A stretch of DNA of 64,000 bases from Lentzea alba (GTDB lineage Bacteria > Actinomycetota > Actinomycetes > Mycobacteriales > Pseudonocardiaceae). Below are positions 41,714 through 50,094 of the stretch, piece by piece. Position numbers and translations under genes: made by a program. The notes below the pieces were generated by a model. The model made no database searches. It was not told where the DNA came from and was given only the letters and a program-made list of their open reading frames with translations. Numbering within the stretch: position 1 is the first letter of the stretch; each line of letters opens with the position of its first letter. The stretch spans positions 544,829 through 608,828 of the forward strand of contig NZ_JAAMPJ010000001.1 in NCBI RefSeq assembly GCF_011067745.1, given 5' to 3'.

Positions 41714-42670
41714 TCAGGCAGGCTTCTTGCCGGTGATCGACACGTTGTAGAACACCTCGCGCGGCAGGACCTTCGACAGCACGTTCTGGTCCACCCACGA
41801 GAGGTTCTGCCAGGTGCGGTAGGCGAACATCGCCCAGCCGAAGCCCAGCTTCTCGCGCGGCACAGCGGCCTCGAACGTGCGCACCGGCCAGCCGAACAGC
41901 GCCGCGGACAGCTCGTCGGTCACCGCGTGAACGCCCACAGCACCGGCACGCCTGGCCGTGGCCTCCAGCTGGTCCGGGTCGAACGTGTGCAGGTCGACGA
42001 CAGCTTCCAGGGCCGCGGCGCGGGAGGACTCGTCGAGCTCCTCCTGCGGACGGCGCCACTCCCCGAGCACGGGCACGGCCTTGGTGATGTTGGTGGTCAG
42101 CCACCACGTCGCCTGGCCGAGCTTGCGCGCGTAGAAGTTGCCGATGTTCGTCGGGTCGCCCGCGAACACGAACTTGCCGCCCGGCTTCAGCACCCGCAGC
42201 ACCTCGCGCATCGCACCCTCGACGTCGGGGATGTGGTGCAGCACCGCGTGGCCGACGACGAGGTCGAACGTGTTGTCGTCGTACGGAATCCGCTCGGCGT
42301 CGGCGACCCGGCCGTCCACGTCCAGCCCGAGGTGCTGGGCGTTGCGCAGCGCCACCTCGACCATGCCGGGCGACAGGTCGGTGACCGAGCCCTTCTTGAT
42401 CACGTCGCCCTGCATGAGGTTCAGCAGGAAGAAACCCGTGCCGCAGCCCAGTTCCAGCGCGTGCTCGTACGGTCCGACGTCACCGGCGGCGGCGCGGAAG
42501 CGGTCCGTCGCGTAAGTGATGCAGCGGTCGTCGTAGGAGATCGACCACTTCTCGTCGTACGTGCCTGCTTCCCAGTCGTGGTAGAGCACCTGCGCGAGCT
42601 TGGTGTCCTTGTAGGCCGCCTCGACCTCTTCCGCGGAGGCGTGCGGATTGGGTGCCGGATCAGTTGCCAC
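41714..42670 (-). CDS. class I SAM-dependent methyltransferase
   Basis: 318 residues. SAM motif I is ALELGCGTGFFLLNLM; the following strands VTDLSPGMVEVALRNA, ADAERIPYDDNTFDLVVGHA and LRVLKPGGKFVFAGDP complete the fold. The N-terminal part (LAQVLYHDWEAGTYDEKWSI, SYDDRCITYATDRF) is a conserved cap that resembles Rv3038c-type proteins, whose gene is likewise upstream of the THUMP-like one in mycobacteria as I recall. The acceptor is unknown; a lipid or quinone-like substrate would suit the hydrophobic C-terminus. Its ATG at 42670 overlaps the end of the enoyl-CoA hydratase gene by 11 bp. Confidence 0.88.
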   Translation of the reverse strand: MATDPAPNPHASAEEVEAAYKDTKLAQVLYHDWEAGTYDEKWSISYDDRCITYATDRFRAAAGDVGPYEHALELGCGTGFFLLNLMQGDVIKKGSVTDLSPGMVEVALRNAQHLGLDVDGRVADAERIPYDDNTFDLVVGHAVLHHIPDVEGAMREVLRVLKPGGKFVFAGDPTNIGNFYARKLGQATWWLTTNITKAVPVLGEWRRPQEELDESSRAAALEAVVDLHTFDPDQLEATARRAGAVGVHAVTDELSAALFGWPVRTFEAAVPREKLGFGWAMFAYRTWQNLSWVDQNVLSKVLPREVFYNVSITGKKPA

Positions 42671-43439
42671 TGAACTTCGCCTTTCCGGGCCCGTTCTCGA
42701 TGAACGACTCCACGCCCGCCTTCTTGTCCTCCGTCGCGAACAGGGCCGCGAAGAGGTGGCTTTCGAGTTTCAGGCCCGACTCCAGGTCGGTGTCGAGGCC
42801 GCCGTCCACGGCCGCCTTGGTCGCGGCCAGCGCCAGCACGGGCCCGTTGACGAACTGCTCGGCCCAGCGCACCGCGGCCGCGTACACGTCGTCCGGTGCC
42901 ACGACCTCGTCGACCATGCCGATCTCCAACGCCTCCTGGGCGCCGACGAACCGGCCGGTGTACAGCAGGTCCTTGGTCTTCGACGGGCCGATCAACCGCG
43001 CGAGGCGCTGCGTGCCGCCACCGCCGGGGATCAGGCCGAGCAGGATCTCGGGCTGGCCGAGTTTCGCGTTGTCACCGGCGATCCGGCGGTCGCAACCCAG
43101 CGCGACCTCGAAGCCGCCGCCCAGCGCGTAACCCGTGATCGCGGCAACGGTCGGCTTCGGGATCGTGCTGATCGCGCCGAGAGCGTCCGACAGGCTCTTG
43201 GCCCGCAGCGTCATCTCGGCGTGGGAGATCTTCGCGAACTCCTTGACGTCCGCACCGGCGGCGAAGACCTTCTCGCCGCCGTACACGACGACCGCGTAGA
43301 CGTCCGAACGCTCGGAGGCCTCCTTGGCGGCGGCCTGGAGCTCGGTCTGCACCTGCCGGTTCAGGGCGTTCATCGGCGGCCGCTCCAGGCGGATCGTGCC
43401 GATCCCGTCCTCGACTTCCAGCCTCACGAACTCAGCCAA
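42660..43439 (-). CDS. enoyl-CoA hydratase/isomerase family protein
   Basis: 259 residues of the crotonase fold. The oxyanion-hole segments are VFAAGADVKEFA and ITGYALGGGFEVALGCDRRI; LGQPEILLGLIPGGGGTQRL carries the catalytic Glu positions of hydratases (two Glu are expected; the second region reads LIPGGGGT). I start at TTG 43439 because GGAGG stands 6 nt before it; a GTG 36 bp further up would add residues with no homology. The place between an ABC ATPase and two methyltransferases matches mycobacterial echA17. It hydrates 2-enoyl-CoA in beta-oxidation; chain length is not readable. Confidence 0.9.
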   Translation of the reverse strand: MAEFVRLEVEDGIGTIRLERPPMNALNRQVQTELQAAAKEASERSDVYAVVVYGGEKVFAAGADVKEFAKISHAEMTLRAKSLSDALGAISTIPKPTVAAITGYALGGGFEVALGCDRRIAGDNAKLGQPEILLGLIPGGGGTQRLARLIGPSKTKDLLYTGRFVGAQEALEIGMVDEVVAPDDVYAAAVRWAEQFVNGPVLALAATKAAVDGGLDTDLESGLKLESHLFAALFATEDKKAGVESFIENGPGKAKFSGN

Positions 43440-43494
43440 CGCCAGCCTCCATTGTCGTCGCGACGGCAGTGTCACGTTACCCGCCGGTAGCTTC

Positions 43495-44298
43495 TCAGAC
43501 TTTCCTGCGGGCGAAGAACCGCTCCCCCGACTTTTGCAGTTCGAGGTCCTGGCCGAACGTCTTTGAGAGGTTTTCCTCAGTGAGCACGTCGTCGAGCAGG
43601 CCCTGCGCGACGATCGAGCCCTCGCGCAGCAACAGCGCGTGGGTGAAGCCCGGCGGGATCTCCTCGACGTGGTGCGTGACCAGCACCATCGCCGGCGCGT
43701 CCGGGTCCAGCGCCAGCTCGGACAGCTTCGCGACCAGGTCCTCGCGGCCGCCCAGGTCGAGGCCCGCGGCGGGCTCGTCGAGCAGCAGCATCTCGGGGTC
43801 GGTCATCAACGCGCGGGCGATCAGCGTGCGCTTGCGCTCGCCCTCGCTCAGCGTCCCGTACAGGCGGTCGGCCAGGTGCTCGATGCCGAGCGTGCCGAGC
43901 AGCTCGCGGGCGCGGTCGGTGTCTTCCTTGCCGTACTGCTCGCGCCACCTGCCCAGCACCGCGTAGCCGGCTGACACCACGAGGTCCACGACCGTCTCGT
44001 CGCCGGGGACGCGGCCGTTCAGCGCCGCGGAGCACAGACCGATCCGAGGCTTGAGCTCCTGGACGTCGGTCTTGCCCAGGCGTTCACCCAACAGGTGGAC
44101 CTTGCCCTTGGTCGGGTGCAGCTCGGCGCTGGAGAGCCTCAGCAGGGTCGTCTTGCCGGCTCCGTTCGGGCCGAGGACCACCCAGCGCTCATCCAGTTCC
44201 ACGCTCCAGTCGATGTTGCCGACCAGCACGTTCTTCCCCCGACGGACCGACACGCCCGCCATGTGCACGACCAGATCTGTCACGTCGACGTCCGCCAC
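43495..44298 (-). CDS. ABC transporter ATP-binding protein
   Basis: 267 residues with a complete ATPase: Walker A VLGPNGAGKTTLLRL, a Q-loop near RIGLCSAALN (Gln replaced by Cys/Ser), signature LSEGERKRTLIARALM (a variant of LSGGQ), Walker B EMLLLDEPAAGLDLG and the H-loop LVTHHVEEI. It is of the small soluble type with no membrane segment, and no permease gene is adjacent; mycobacterial Rv3041c has the same isolated context. It may work with a distant permease or on ribosomes. GTG 44298 has ACAATG 9 nt ahead, suggesting a leaderless transcript. Confidence 0.9.
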   Translation of the reverse strand: MADVDVTDLVVHMAGVSVRRGKNVLVGNIDWSVELDERWVVLGPNGAGKTTLLRLSSAELHPTKGKVHLLGERLGKTDVQELKPRIGLCSAALNGRVPGDETVVDLVVSAGYAVLGRWREQYGKEDTDRARELLGTLGIEHLADRLYGTLSEGERKRTLIARALMTDPEMLLLDEPAAGLDLGGREDLVAKLSELALDPDAPAMVLVTHHVEEIPPGFTHALLLREGSIVAQGLLDDVLTEENLSKTFGQDLELQKSGERFFARRKV

Positions 44299-44426
44299 GA
44301 GCCCATTGTTCCGAACGGCCTCGCACCGACCACTCATCGGGGTGGTCCTCGTGGTGGGCGCGCCCACTGCGCCGCCCGCGTGAACTCTCAAGTTTTTTGT
44401 CGGTCCCGGATGCCAAGATCGGAGGT

Positions 44427-46541
44427 ATGGCTACGCGACCCGAGTCCGAGGTGCTGGCAGGCCGACCGTTCCCACTGGGGGCACACGCCGAAGCAGGCGG
44501 TGTCCGGTTCGCGGTGACGTCCCACGTCGCTGACGCGGTCGAGGTCTGTCTCATCGACGACGACGGGGCGGAAAAACGGGTCGAGCTGACCGAACGGACG
44601 TTCGGTGTGTGGCACGGCCTGGTCCCCGGCGTGACGCCCGGCCAGCGGTACGGGTTCCGGGTGCACGGGCCGTACGACGCGGGGCGCGGCCTGCGGTGCA
44701 ACCCGGCGAAACTGCTGGTCGACCCGTACACGCGGCAGATCAGCGGGCGGATCACGAACCTGGAGGCCTCGCTCGGGTACGTCGGCGACCCGATGCACGG
44801 CCCGCCGTCGGCCGTCGACTCGCTGGGGTCGGTCCCGCTGTCCGTCGTCAGCTCGCCCGGCGGCGCGGACACCGGCGTGAAGCCCGAGGTGCCGTTCGAA
44901 GAGGCCGTCATCTACGAGATGCACGTCAAGGGCTTCACGAAGCAGCACCCGGACATCCCGGAGAAGCTGCGCGGCACGTACCTCGGCCTCGCGCACCCGG
45001 CGGCGATCGAGCACCTCACCCGGCTCGGCGTCACCAGCGTGGAGCTCCTGCCGGTGCAGGCGTTCCAGGACGAACCGTCGCTGCTCAGCCGGAACTCGGT
45101 GAACTACTGGGGATACTCGCCGCTCGGGTACTTCGCCCCGCACTCGGCGTACGCGAGCGAGCCGGGCAACGAGATCCAGGAGTTCCGGACGATGGTCGCG
45201 GCACTGCACGCGGCGAACATCGAGGTGCTGATCGACGTCGTCTACAACCACACCTGCGAGGGCGGTCCGGGCGGGCCGACGATCTGCTTCCGCGGCTACG
45301 ACGCGCCGGGCTACTACCTGCACGCGGGCGGTGGCAGCACGGTCGACATCACCGGCTGCGGCAACACCCTCGACGCCGGATCGCCGCAGGTCGTGAGGCT
45401 GGTCACGGACTCGCTGCGGTACTGGGCGGACGAGATGGGCGTGGACGGGTTCCGGTTCGACCTCGCGTCCACGATGGGGCGGCCGGGCGGCGGGTTCTTC
45501 GACCGCGACAGCGCCCTGCTGACCGCCATCACCACGGATCCGGTGCTGTGCCGGTCGAAGCTGATCGCCGAGCCGTGGGACGCCACCGGCGACGGCTACC
45601 GCGTCGGCGACTTCGGCGTGCAGTGGGCCGAGTGGAACGGCCGTTATCGCGACACGGTCCGTGATTTCTGGCGCGGCCACACGTCGGTGCGCGACCTCGC
45701 GTACCGGCTGTCCGGGTCGTCCGACCTGTACGCGGACGACCTGCGCAGGCCGTGGCAGTCGATCAACTTCATCACCGCGCACGACGGGTTCACGCTGCGC
45801 GACCTGGTGTCGTACAACGACAAGCACAACGAGGAGAACGGCGAGGAGAACCGCGACGGCACGAACGACAACCGCTCGTGGAACTGCGGCGTCGAGGGCG
45901 AGACGACCGATCCCGTGATCCTCCGGCTGCGGGCCAAGCAGGCGCGGAACCTGCTCTCGACGCTCGTGCTGTCCACCGGCACGCCGATGCTGGTCGCGGG
46001 CGACGAGATGTGGCGCGGCCAGGGCGGCAACAACAACCCGTACTGCCTGGACAACGCGGTGTCGTGGGTCGACTGGACCCGGACCGACGCAGGCGAGGCG
46101 CTGCTCGGGTTCACCCAGCGGCTGATCGACCTGCGGGCGTCGTCCCCGGCCCTGCGGCAGCCCGAGTTCTTCGAGGGCCGCACCACGCCCAGCGGCAACC
46201 CTGACCTGGTGTGGTTCCGGCCGGACGGGCTGGAGATGGCCGAGACCGACTGGTTCGACGAGGGCCGCCGCACGCTCGGGATGTTCATCGACGGCTCGAA
46301 CTGCCTGTCGCGCACGCGAGAGGGCGAGCTGGTGTCGGACGACTCGTGGCTGTTGCTGATGCACGCCGGTGCGGAGGCCATCACGGTGACGCTGCCACCC
46401 GAGCGGTACGGGCCGTCGTACGAGCCGTACCTGGACACGACGACGGCGGACGGCTCCCCGGCGGCTCCTGGCGCGTTCGGCCCGCGGGAGAAACTGACGA
46501 TCGAACCGCGCTCGCTGCTGTTGCTGCGAGTACCTCGGTAA
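44427..46541 (+). CDS. glgX: glycogen debranching enzyme GlgX
   Basis: 704 residues of GH13 subfamily 11. The N-terminal CBM48 (RPFPLGAHAEAGGVRFAVTS, GQRYGFRVHGPYD) precedes the barrel with VNYWGYSPLGYFAPHSAYAS, VVYNHTCEGG, nucleophile Asp about residue 345 in DGFRFDLAS, acid Glu about 382 in IAEPWDAT and the third Asp about 453 in ITAHDGFT. The C-terminal beta domain ends ERYGPSYEPYL. GlgX cuts alpha-1,6 branches left by glycogen phosphorylase, whose gene glgP lies 4 kb downstream. The stop codon lies inside ACCTCGG-TAA-CCGAGGT, a short palindrome that may slow or stop transcription. Confidence 0.95.
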   Translation: MATRPESEVLAGRPFPLGAHAEAGGVRFAVTSHVADAVEVCLIDDDGAEKRVELTERTFGVWHGLVPGVTPGQRYGFRVHGPYDAGRGLRCNPAKLLVDPYTRQISGRITNLEASLGYVGDPMHGPPSAVDSLGSVPLSVVSSPGGADTGVKPEVPFEEAVIYEMHVKGFTKQHPDIPEKLRGTYLGLAHPAAIEHLTRLGVTSVELLPVQAFQDEPSLLSRNSVNYWGYSPLGYFAPHSAYASEPGNEIQEFRTMVAALHAANIEVLIDVVYNHTCEGGPGGPTICFRGYDAPGYYLHAGGGSTVDITGCGNTLDAGSPQVVRLVTDSLRYWADEMGVDGFRFDLASTMGRPGGGFFDRDSALLTAITTDPVLCRSKLIAEPWDATGDGYRVGDFGVQWAEWNGRYRDTVRDFWRGHTSVRDLAYRLSGSSDLYADDLRRPWQSINFITAHDGFTLRDLVSYNDKHNEENGEENRDGTNDNRSWNCGVEGETTDPVILRLRAKQARNLLSTLVLSTGTPMLVAGDEMWRGQGGNNNPYCLDNAVSWVDWTRTDAGEALLGFTQRLIDLRASSPALRQPEFFEGRTTPSGNPDLVWFRPDGLEMAETDWFDEGRRTLGMFIDGSNCLSRTREGELVSDDSWLLLMHAGAEAITVTLPPERYGPSYEPYLDTTTADGSPAAPGAFGPREKLTIEPRSLLLLRVPR

Positions 46542-46606
46542 CCGAGGTTAGATCACCCAGTGGACGCTCTGGTCGCCCTCTGAGAGCTTCTGGCACCATC
46601 ACGGTC

Positions 46607-46693
46607 GTGGTCGTCTACTGCTGGACCGACCGCACGATCGACCTCGTGCTCGTGGCGTCGTGCGGGTGTAGCTCGACGCGACGCATGCGCTGA
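46607..46693 (+). CDS. putative cysteine leader peptide of the cysteine dioxygenase operon
   Basis: A 28-residue frame, GTG 46607 to TGA 46693: MVVYCWTDRT, then IDLVLVASCGCSSTRRMR. It resembles the short actinobacterial leader peptides before sulfur genes, whose core is R(R/L)H(I/V)DL..V.S..C; here it reads RTIDLVLVASCGC. The codons TGC GGG TGT lie 8 nt before a hairpin arm and the stop codon lies inside the hairpin loop. It is followed 62 bp later by cysteine dioxygenase and rhodanese. No ribosome binding site is visible, so the transcript may be leaderless, or an internal GTG at 46646 may be used (15 residues). It should sense charged Cys-tRNA. Confidence 0.6.
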   Translation: MVVYCWTDRTIDLVLVASCGCSSTRRMR

Positions 46694-46712
46694 CAGCGCC
46701 CCGCGTCGCGTC
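46675..46712 (+). promoter_or_regulatory. attenuator-like hairpin overlapping the leader peptide end
   Basis: GACGCGACGC (46675-46684) pairs perfectly with GCGTCGCGTC (46703-46712); inside, GCGCT (46687-46691) pairs with AGCGC (46695-46699). The leader stop codon TGA is at 46691-46693. A short T-containing run (TTGATC) follows. A ribosome reaching the stop would cover the left arm and open the hairpin; a ribosome waiting at the Cys codons would leave it free to form. Confidence 0.62.
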
Positions 46713-46755
46713 TTGATCGCTACTCCCGTACCGACGTGGCATCAGGAGCGAGTGC

Positions 46756-47355
46756 GTGACTTCGACATACGCCGGAACCATCTCCGGACAAGATCAGTTC
46801 GACCTGCACCCGGCGCTGGACAGTCAGCTGCTGCGTGACGTGATCCACCCGTCCCGGTCGCTGTGGACGCCGCGCGAGCTGCGCGATCTGACCTCGTTCG
46901 TGGCGAGCGAGCTGACCACCGGGCTGCTGCGGATCCTCGACTACTCGACCGAACGTCGCTGGTGGGCGCGGCTGGGGCTGACCGAGGGCGTGGAGCTGTG
47001 GCTGCTGTCGTGGCTGCCCGGTCAGGGCACCGAGCCGCACGACCACGGCGGTTCGGCCGGGTCGTTCACCGTGCTGAAGGGCGCCCTCCAGGAGGACTAC
47101 CGCTACCCCGCCGGGCCGATCCGGTCCGCCGTCCGCGGCACCGGGGACGCGCTGGGCTTCGGTTCCGGGCGGGCGCACCAGGTGACGAACCCGTTCGAGG
47201 CGCCGGCCGCGACCGTGCACGCCTACTCGCCGCCGCTCGTGCCGACCCGCGAGTACGCGTCGCTGCTCGACATCCCCGAGGAGATCCCGCCGCTGCCCGC
47301 GCAGCGGCTCCCCCTGTCCGAACTGCGTCAGCTGGCCGACCAGGAGGGCCCGTGA
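46756..47355 (+). CDS. cysteine dioxygenase
   Basis: 199 residues of the type I cysteine dioxygenase cupin family. The iron site is built by EPHDHGGSAGSFTVLKGAL (two His) and FGSGRAHQVTNPF (third His). The residue equivalent to the cross-linked Cys of the animal enzyme is Gly, as usual in bacteria. The enzyme turns cysteine into cysteine sulfinate. GTG 46756 follows AGGAG, and the gene overlaps the rhodanese gene by 4 bp. The upstream leader peptide and hairpin make regulation by cysteine supply likely: this is a catabolic step, so expression when cysteine is plentiful is expected. Confidence 0.92.
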   Translation: MTSTYAGTISGQDQFDLHPALDSQLLRDVIHPSRSLWTPRELRDLTSFVASELTTGLLRILDYSTERRWWARLGLTEGVELWLLSWLPGQGTEPHDHGGSAGSFTVLKGALQEDYRYPAGPIRSAVRGTGDALGFGSGRAHQVTNPFEAPAATVHAYSPPLVPTREYASLLDIPEEIPPLPAQRLPLSELRQLADQEGP

Positions 47356-47741
47356 GCTCCGTCGACACCATCCTCGAAGAGGCCCGGTCCCACCTGTTGC
47401 GGCTCGAACCGCACGAGCTGCACGCGCTGAAGGACGCGCTGGTCGTCGACATCCGGCCGATCCACAACCGGCTCGCCGAGGGCGAGATCGAGAACTCCGT
47501 GGTGGTCGAGCGGATCGTGTTGGAGTGGCGGCTCGACCCGACCGGCGACTGGCGGCTGCCCGGCTTCACCGCCGACACCACCGTCGTCGTGGTGTGCAAC
47601 GAGGGGTGGGCGTCGTCGCTCGCCGCTCGTGACCTGCAGCGGATCGGGCTCGCGAACGCGACCGACCTCGTCGGCGGGTACCGGGGCTGGCGCGCGGCCG
47701 GGCTGCCGATCAGGGAAGGCGGCTCCCAGTCGGTGGTGTGA
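47352..47741 (+). CDS. rhodanese-domain sulfurtransferase
   Basis: 129 residues with a single rhodanese domain: ALVVDIRPIHNRLAEGEIEN, VLEWRLDPTGDWRLPG and the active loop VVVCNEGWASSLAARDL with the catalytic Cys, then GGYRGWRAAGLPI. It moves sulfane sulfur between donors and acceptors. GTG 47352 overlaps the cysteine dioxygenase stop (GTGA), so the two are coupled. Pairs of cysteine dioxygenase and rhodanese are common in actinobacteria; the rhodanese may handle persulfides that arise when cysteine is in excess. The loop CNEGWAS is longer in its aromatic content than classic thiosulfate rhodaneses, so the donor is uncertain. Confidence 0.93.
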   Translation: MSSVDTILEEARSHLLRLEPHELHALKDALVVDIRPIHNRLAEGEIENSVVVERIVLEWRLDPTGDWRLPGFTADTTVVVVCNEGWASSLAARDLQRIGLANATDLVGGYRGWRAAGLPIREGGSQSVV

Positions 47742-47780
47742 CCGTGGAACCGCTGTCCCGCCGGTAGCGTCAGGGGAGAA

Positions 47781-48902
47781 GTGACAGTTGTGCGCTGGGT
47801 CGCGACGGCTCTCGTGGTGGCCGGAACGATCGCCTGGACCCTTTCGGAGTGGTACCTCGGACTGGCGGGAGCCCTGGTCGGTCTGCTGCTGGAGCTGACG
47901 GCGCCCCAGGCGGGTCTGGCGCTCGGCGCGGTCCTCTTCGGACTCCGCGTCGACCACGTGATCATCGGCGTCGGTGGCGAGCTCAAGTCGTGGACCACGG
48001 CGAACCGGCGGATCGTGCTGCGCACCATCCCGGTGCTCGCCTCGATCGGCATCTCCGGACTCAAGCCAGGGGTGCGCCGGCGGACCGTCCTGACCGGAGC
48101 GTTCGCGATCGTGTTCTGCGCGGCGATCGTGGCGGCCACCTGGTTCGCGACCGGGTCGGCGTTCGGCAAGGGCCTGGCGCTGGCCGCGACGGCGTGTTTC
48201 CTCGTGCAGCTCGTACCGGTCGAGAAGGCCGCCTACACCAGCCTGGGCTGGTTCGTGTTCTCGCTGCCGAAGCTGACCGGGCGGCCGCTCGAAGAACTGG
48301 AAGCGCGGCCGCGGGTCGCCGCCGGCATGGACGCCTACTACCGCGGTGACCTCGACGAGGCCGAGCGGATCTGCGCGCGGCTGGCGACGGACCACCCGGA
48401 CCTGCTCAGCGTGGTCGGACTCAAGGTCGTGACCACCTGCGCTCGCGCCAAGTACCTCGAAGCGCTGCAGGCCGTGGTCGGCCTGACCGGGCGGTCCGAC
48501 CTGGCCCCGCGCGAGCTGTCCCTCGTCATGGCCACCACGGCCGGGGTCGCGGCGTTCGCGGTGGAGGCCGGGCAGTTCCCCGCCGAGGTCGGCCTGGACA
48601 CGGCTCGCACCATGCTCGGCAACGCCTACGAGATCGGCTATCCGAAGCACCGCGCGAACGGCACGCTGGCGATCATCGCGTTGCTCGAGGGCGACACGGC
48701 GACGGCCAAGCAGCTCGCCGGGTTCGCCGCCGAGTCGAGCGAGAGCGGGGTCGACCGGGCCGACGACCTGATCACCATCGCCAGGGCGTGGATGGCGGAC
48801 GGCGACAACGCGAAGGCCCGCGAGCTCGCGGCAGAAGCGCACGAGCTCGCGGGCTGGAGTCCGCGGGTGGCGGCGACCCGCGCCCGTCTGGAGATCGCCT
48901 AG
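47781..48902 (+). CDS. membrane protein with TPR-like C-terminal domain
   Basis: 373 residues. Four to five hydrophobic helices occupy residues 1-160 (VATALVVAGTIAWTLSEWYL, GALVGLLLELTAP, VLTGAFAIVFCAAIVAATWF, ALAATACFLVQLVPV); residues about 170-373 are alpha-helical with TPR-like pairs (AAGMDAYYRGDLDEAERICA, RLATDHPDLLSVVGL, HRANGTLAIIALLEGDTATA, AWMADGDNAKARELAAEA). The TPR part should be cytoplasmic and bind a partner. I do not recognise the family. GTG 47781 lies 39 bp after the rhodanese stop, so it may belong to that operon, though no functional link is evident. Confidence 0.75.
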   Translation: MTVVRWVATALVVAGTIAWTLSEWYLGLAGALVGLLLELTAPQAGLALGAVLFGLRVDHVIIGVGGELKSWTTANRRIVLRTIPVLASIGISGLKPGVRRRTVLTGAFAIVFCAAIVAATWFATGSAFGKGLALAATACFLVQLVPVEKAAYTSLGWFVFSLPKLTGRPLEELEARPRVAAGMDAYYRGDLDEAERICARLATDHPDLLSVVGLKVVTTCARAKYLEALQAVVGLTGRSDLAPRELSLVMATTAGVAAFAVEAGQFPAEVGLDTARTMLGNAYEIGYPKHRANGTLAIIALLEGDTATAKQLAGFAAESSESGVDRADDLITIARAWMADGDNAKARELAAEAHELAGWSPRVAATRARLEIA

Positions 48903-48915
48903 CCCCCGCTGGACG

Positions 48916-48968
48916 GGAACGCGGGGGCCCCGCGTTTCCCTCAGCGGCACACGGGGCCCCCGCGTTCC
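48916..48968. terminator. 17-bp perfect bidirectional terminator hairpin
   Basis: GGAACGCGGGGGCCCCG (48916-48932) and CGGGGCCCCCGCGTTCC (48952-48968) pair without mismatch around a 19-nt loop. It lies between the convergent TPR membrane gene and the Gly/Asn-rich secreted protein gene and probably serves both. Confidence 0.87.
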
Positions 48969-48983
48969 GCCGGAAGGCAGGGG

Positions 48984-49307
48984 TCAGCCGGGGAATGCGG
49001 GCGAATTGTTGCCGTTGCCGCCGGTGTTGCCCGCACCGACGTTGTTGCCGCCGCCACCGTTGCTGTTGCCGTTACCGCCGTTGTTGTTGTTTCCGACGTT
49101 GTTGCCATTTCCTCCGATGTTGCCCGATCCGGTGACGTTGCCGTTGCCGGGTGCCCACGGGTTGTGCGACAGCGCGGTGATCGTGATGGGACCCACCAGC
49201 TGCGTGTCCAGCACATCCCGGCTCTGGTTGGGAGCGGCCTGTGCGGTCGACGCGAACAGGCCCATGCCTGCGAGTGCGACACCGAGGACGATTGCTTTCT
49301 TGATCAT
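48984..49307 (-). CDS. secreted Gly/Asn-repeat protein
   Basis: 107 residues. A signal peptide (MIKKAIVLGVALAGMGLFAS, cleaved near TAQAAP) is followed by a short unique part (RDVLDTQLVGPITITALSHN) and then about 55 residues made almost only of Gly and Asn in GN, GNN and GGNGN units. The mature protein is uncharged in its tail and likely to self-assemble or to coat a surface; the pattern recalls amyloid-like Gly/Asn repeats but lacks chaplin motifs. ATG 49307 has GGAG about 15 nt upstream, rather far. The neighbour upstream on the same strand is another small secreted protein. Function unknown. Confidence 0.75.
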   Translation of the reverse strand: MIKKAIVLGVALAGMGLFASTAQAAPNQSRDVLDTQLVGPITITALSHNPWAPGNGNVTGSGNIGGNGNNVGNNNNGGNGNSNGGGGNNVGAGNTGGNGNNSPAFPG

Positions 49308-49494
49308 CTGCGGTTTTCCGTTCTCCGAGCAGCGGATCGAGCAATCGCAGGCTAACCACACCTTCTCGCCGAAAACGAATCGGTCGCACCATTGTGTGCA
49401 TTCCCGAAAAACACTTGGACTGCGGCAAACGGGTGACCACGCAGGTCGAATCAACTATTCTTTCCTGCACGGAATACTACGCACCGCGCACAAG

Positions 49495-49532
49495 GAAAGG
49501 GCCCGTCACCGAGATCGGTGACGGGCCCTTTC
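49495..49532 (-). terminator. 17-bp perfect hairpin terminator
   Basis: GAAAGGGCCCGTCACCG (49495-49511) and CGGTGACGGGCCCTTTC (49516-49532) pair fully with a 4-nt AGAT loop. It begins 17 bp past the stop of the leftward secreted protein at 49549 and isolates the Gly/Asn-rich gene beyond. Confidence 0.88.
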
Positions 49533-49548
49533 CCACCCCGCGTCGAGA

Positions 49549-50094
49549 TCAGCTGTGCTCGACCGGCAGCGGCAGACCGGGCAGCGCGGGCAGGCCACCG
49601 GGCGGAGCCGGCAGGCCGCACTTGCTCAGCAGCTCGGTGACGGTCTTCAGCAGCGTCGTCAGGATCCCGGTGATCTTTCCGACGTCCGGCAGGCCACCAC
49701 CGGCGGCGCCGAGGATCGTGCCGCCGAGACCCGCGATGGTCGAGATCAGGTTCAGCACCACCGGCAGACACTGGTCGACCGGGCCGGCGTATTCGACGCC
49801 CTTCACCGGAACCGGCACCGGCAGTCCGCTGGTCGGCAACGCCGGCAGACAGCCGGAACTCTGCAGTGCGGACACCAGGCCGAGCAGGTCACCGACCAAC
49901 GGTGTCACCGCGCCGACGTTCGGAAGTGGCAACAAGCTGCTGACGACTTTCGTGAGCTTCCCGGCGAGGTCGGTCACGATCGCGGCGCAGGCGGCTGGAA
50001 GTTCTGGCGCGGCGGGCGTCGCACTGGCAGCCGGGGCCGACGAAGCGGTGAACAGAGCTGCGACGAGCGAGAGTGCGGTAATCGTTTTCTTCAC
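49549..50094 (-). CDS. small secreted Leu/Pro/Gly-rich protein
   Basis: 181 residues from GTG 50094, with AGGAAG upstream. The signal peptide is KKTITALSLVAALFTASSAP with cleavage near ASATPAAP. The mature part is hydrophobic yet water-exposed in pattern: repeated Leu/Val helices (LAGKLTKVVSSLLPLPNVGA, LVGDLLGLVSALQSSG, ITGILTTLLKTVTELLSK) broken by Pro/Gly loops, with four to five cysteines (AACAAI, SGCLPAL, DQCLPVV, SKCGLPA). It ends in a Pro/Leu/Gly tail. I do not recognise the family; amphipathic secreted proteins of this kind may act at surfaces. It has its own terminator. Confidence 0.78.
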   Translation of the reverse strand: MKKTITALSLVAALFTASSAPAASATPAAPELPAACAAIVTDLAGKLTKVVSSLLPLPNVGAVTPLVGDLLGLVSALQSSGCLPALPTSGLPVPVPVKGVEYAGPVDQCLPVVLNLISTIAGLGGTILGAAGGGLPDVGKITGILTTLLKTVTELLSKCGLPAPPGGLPALPGLPLPVEHS

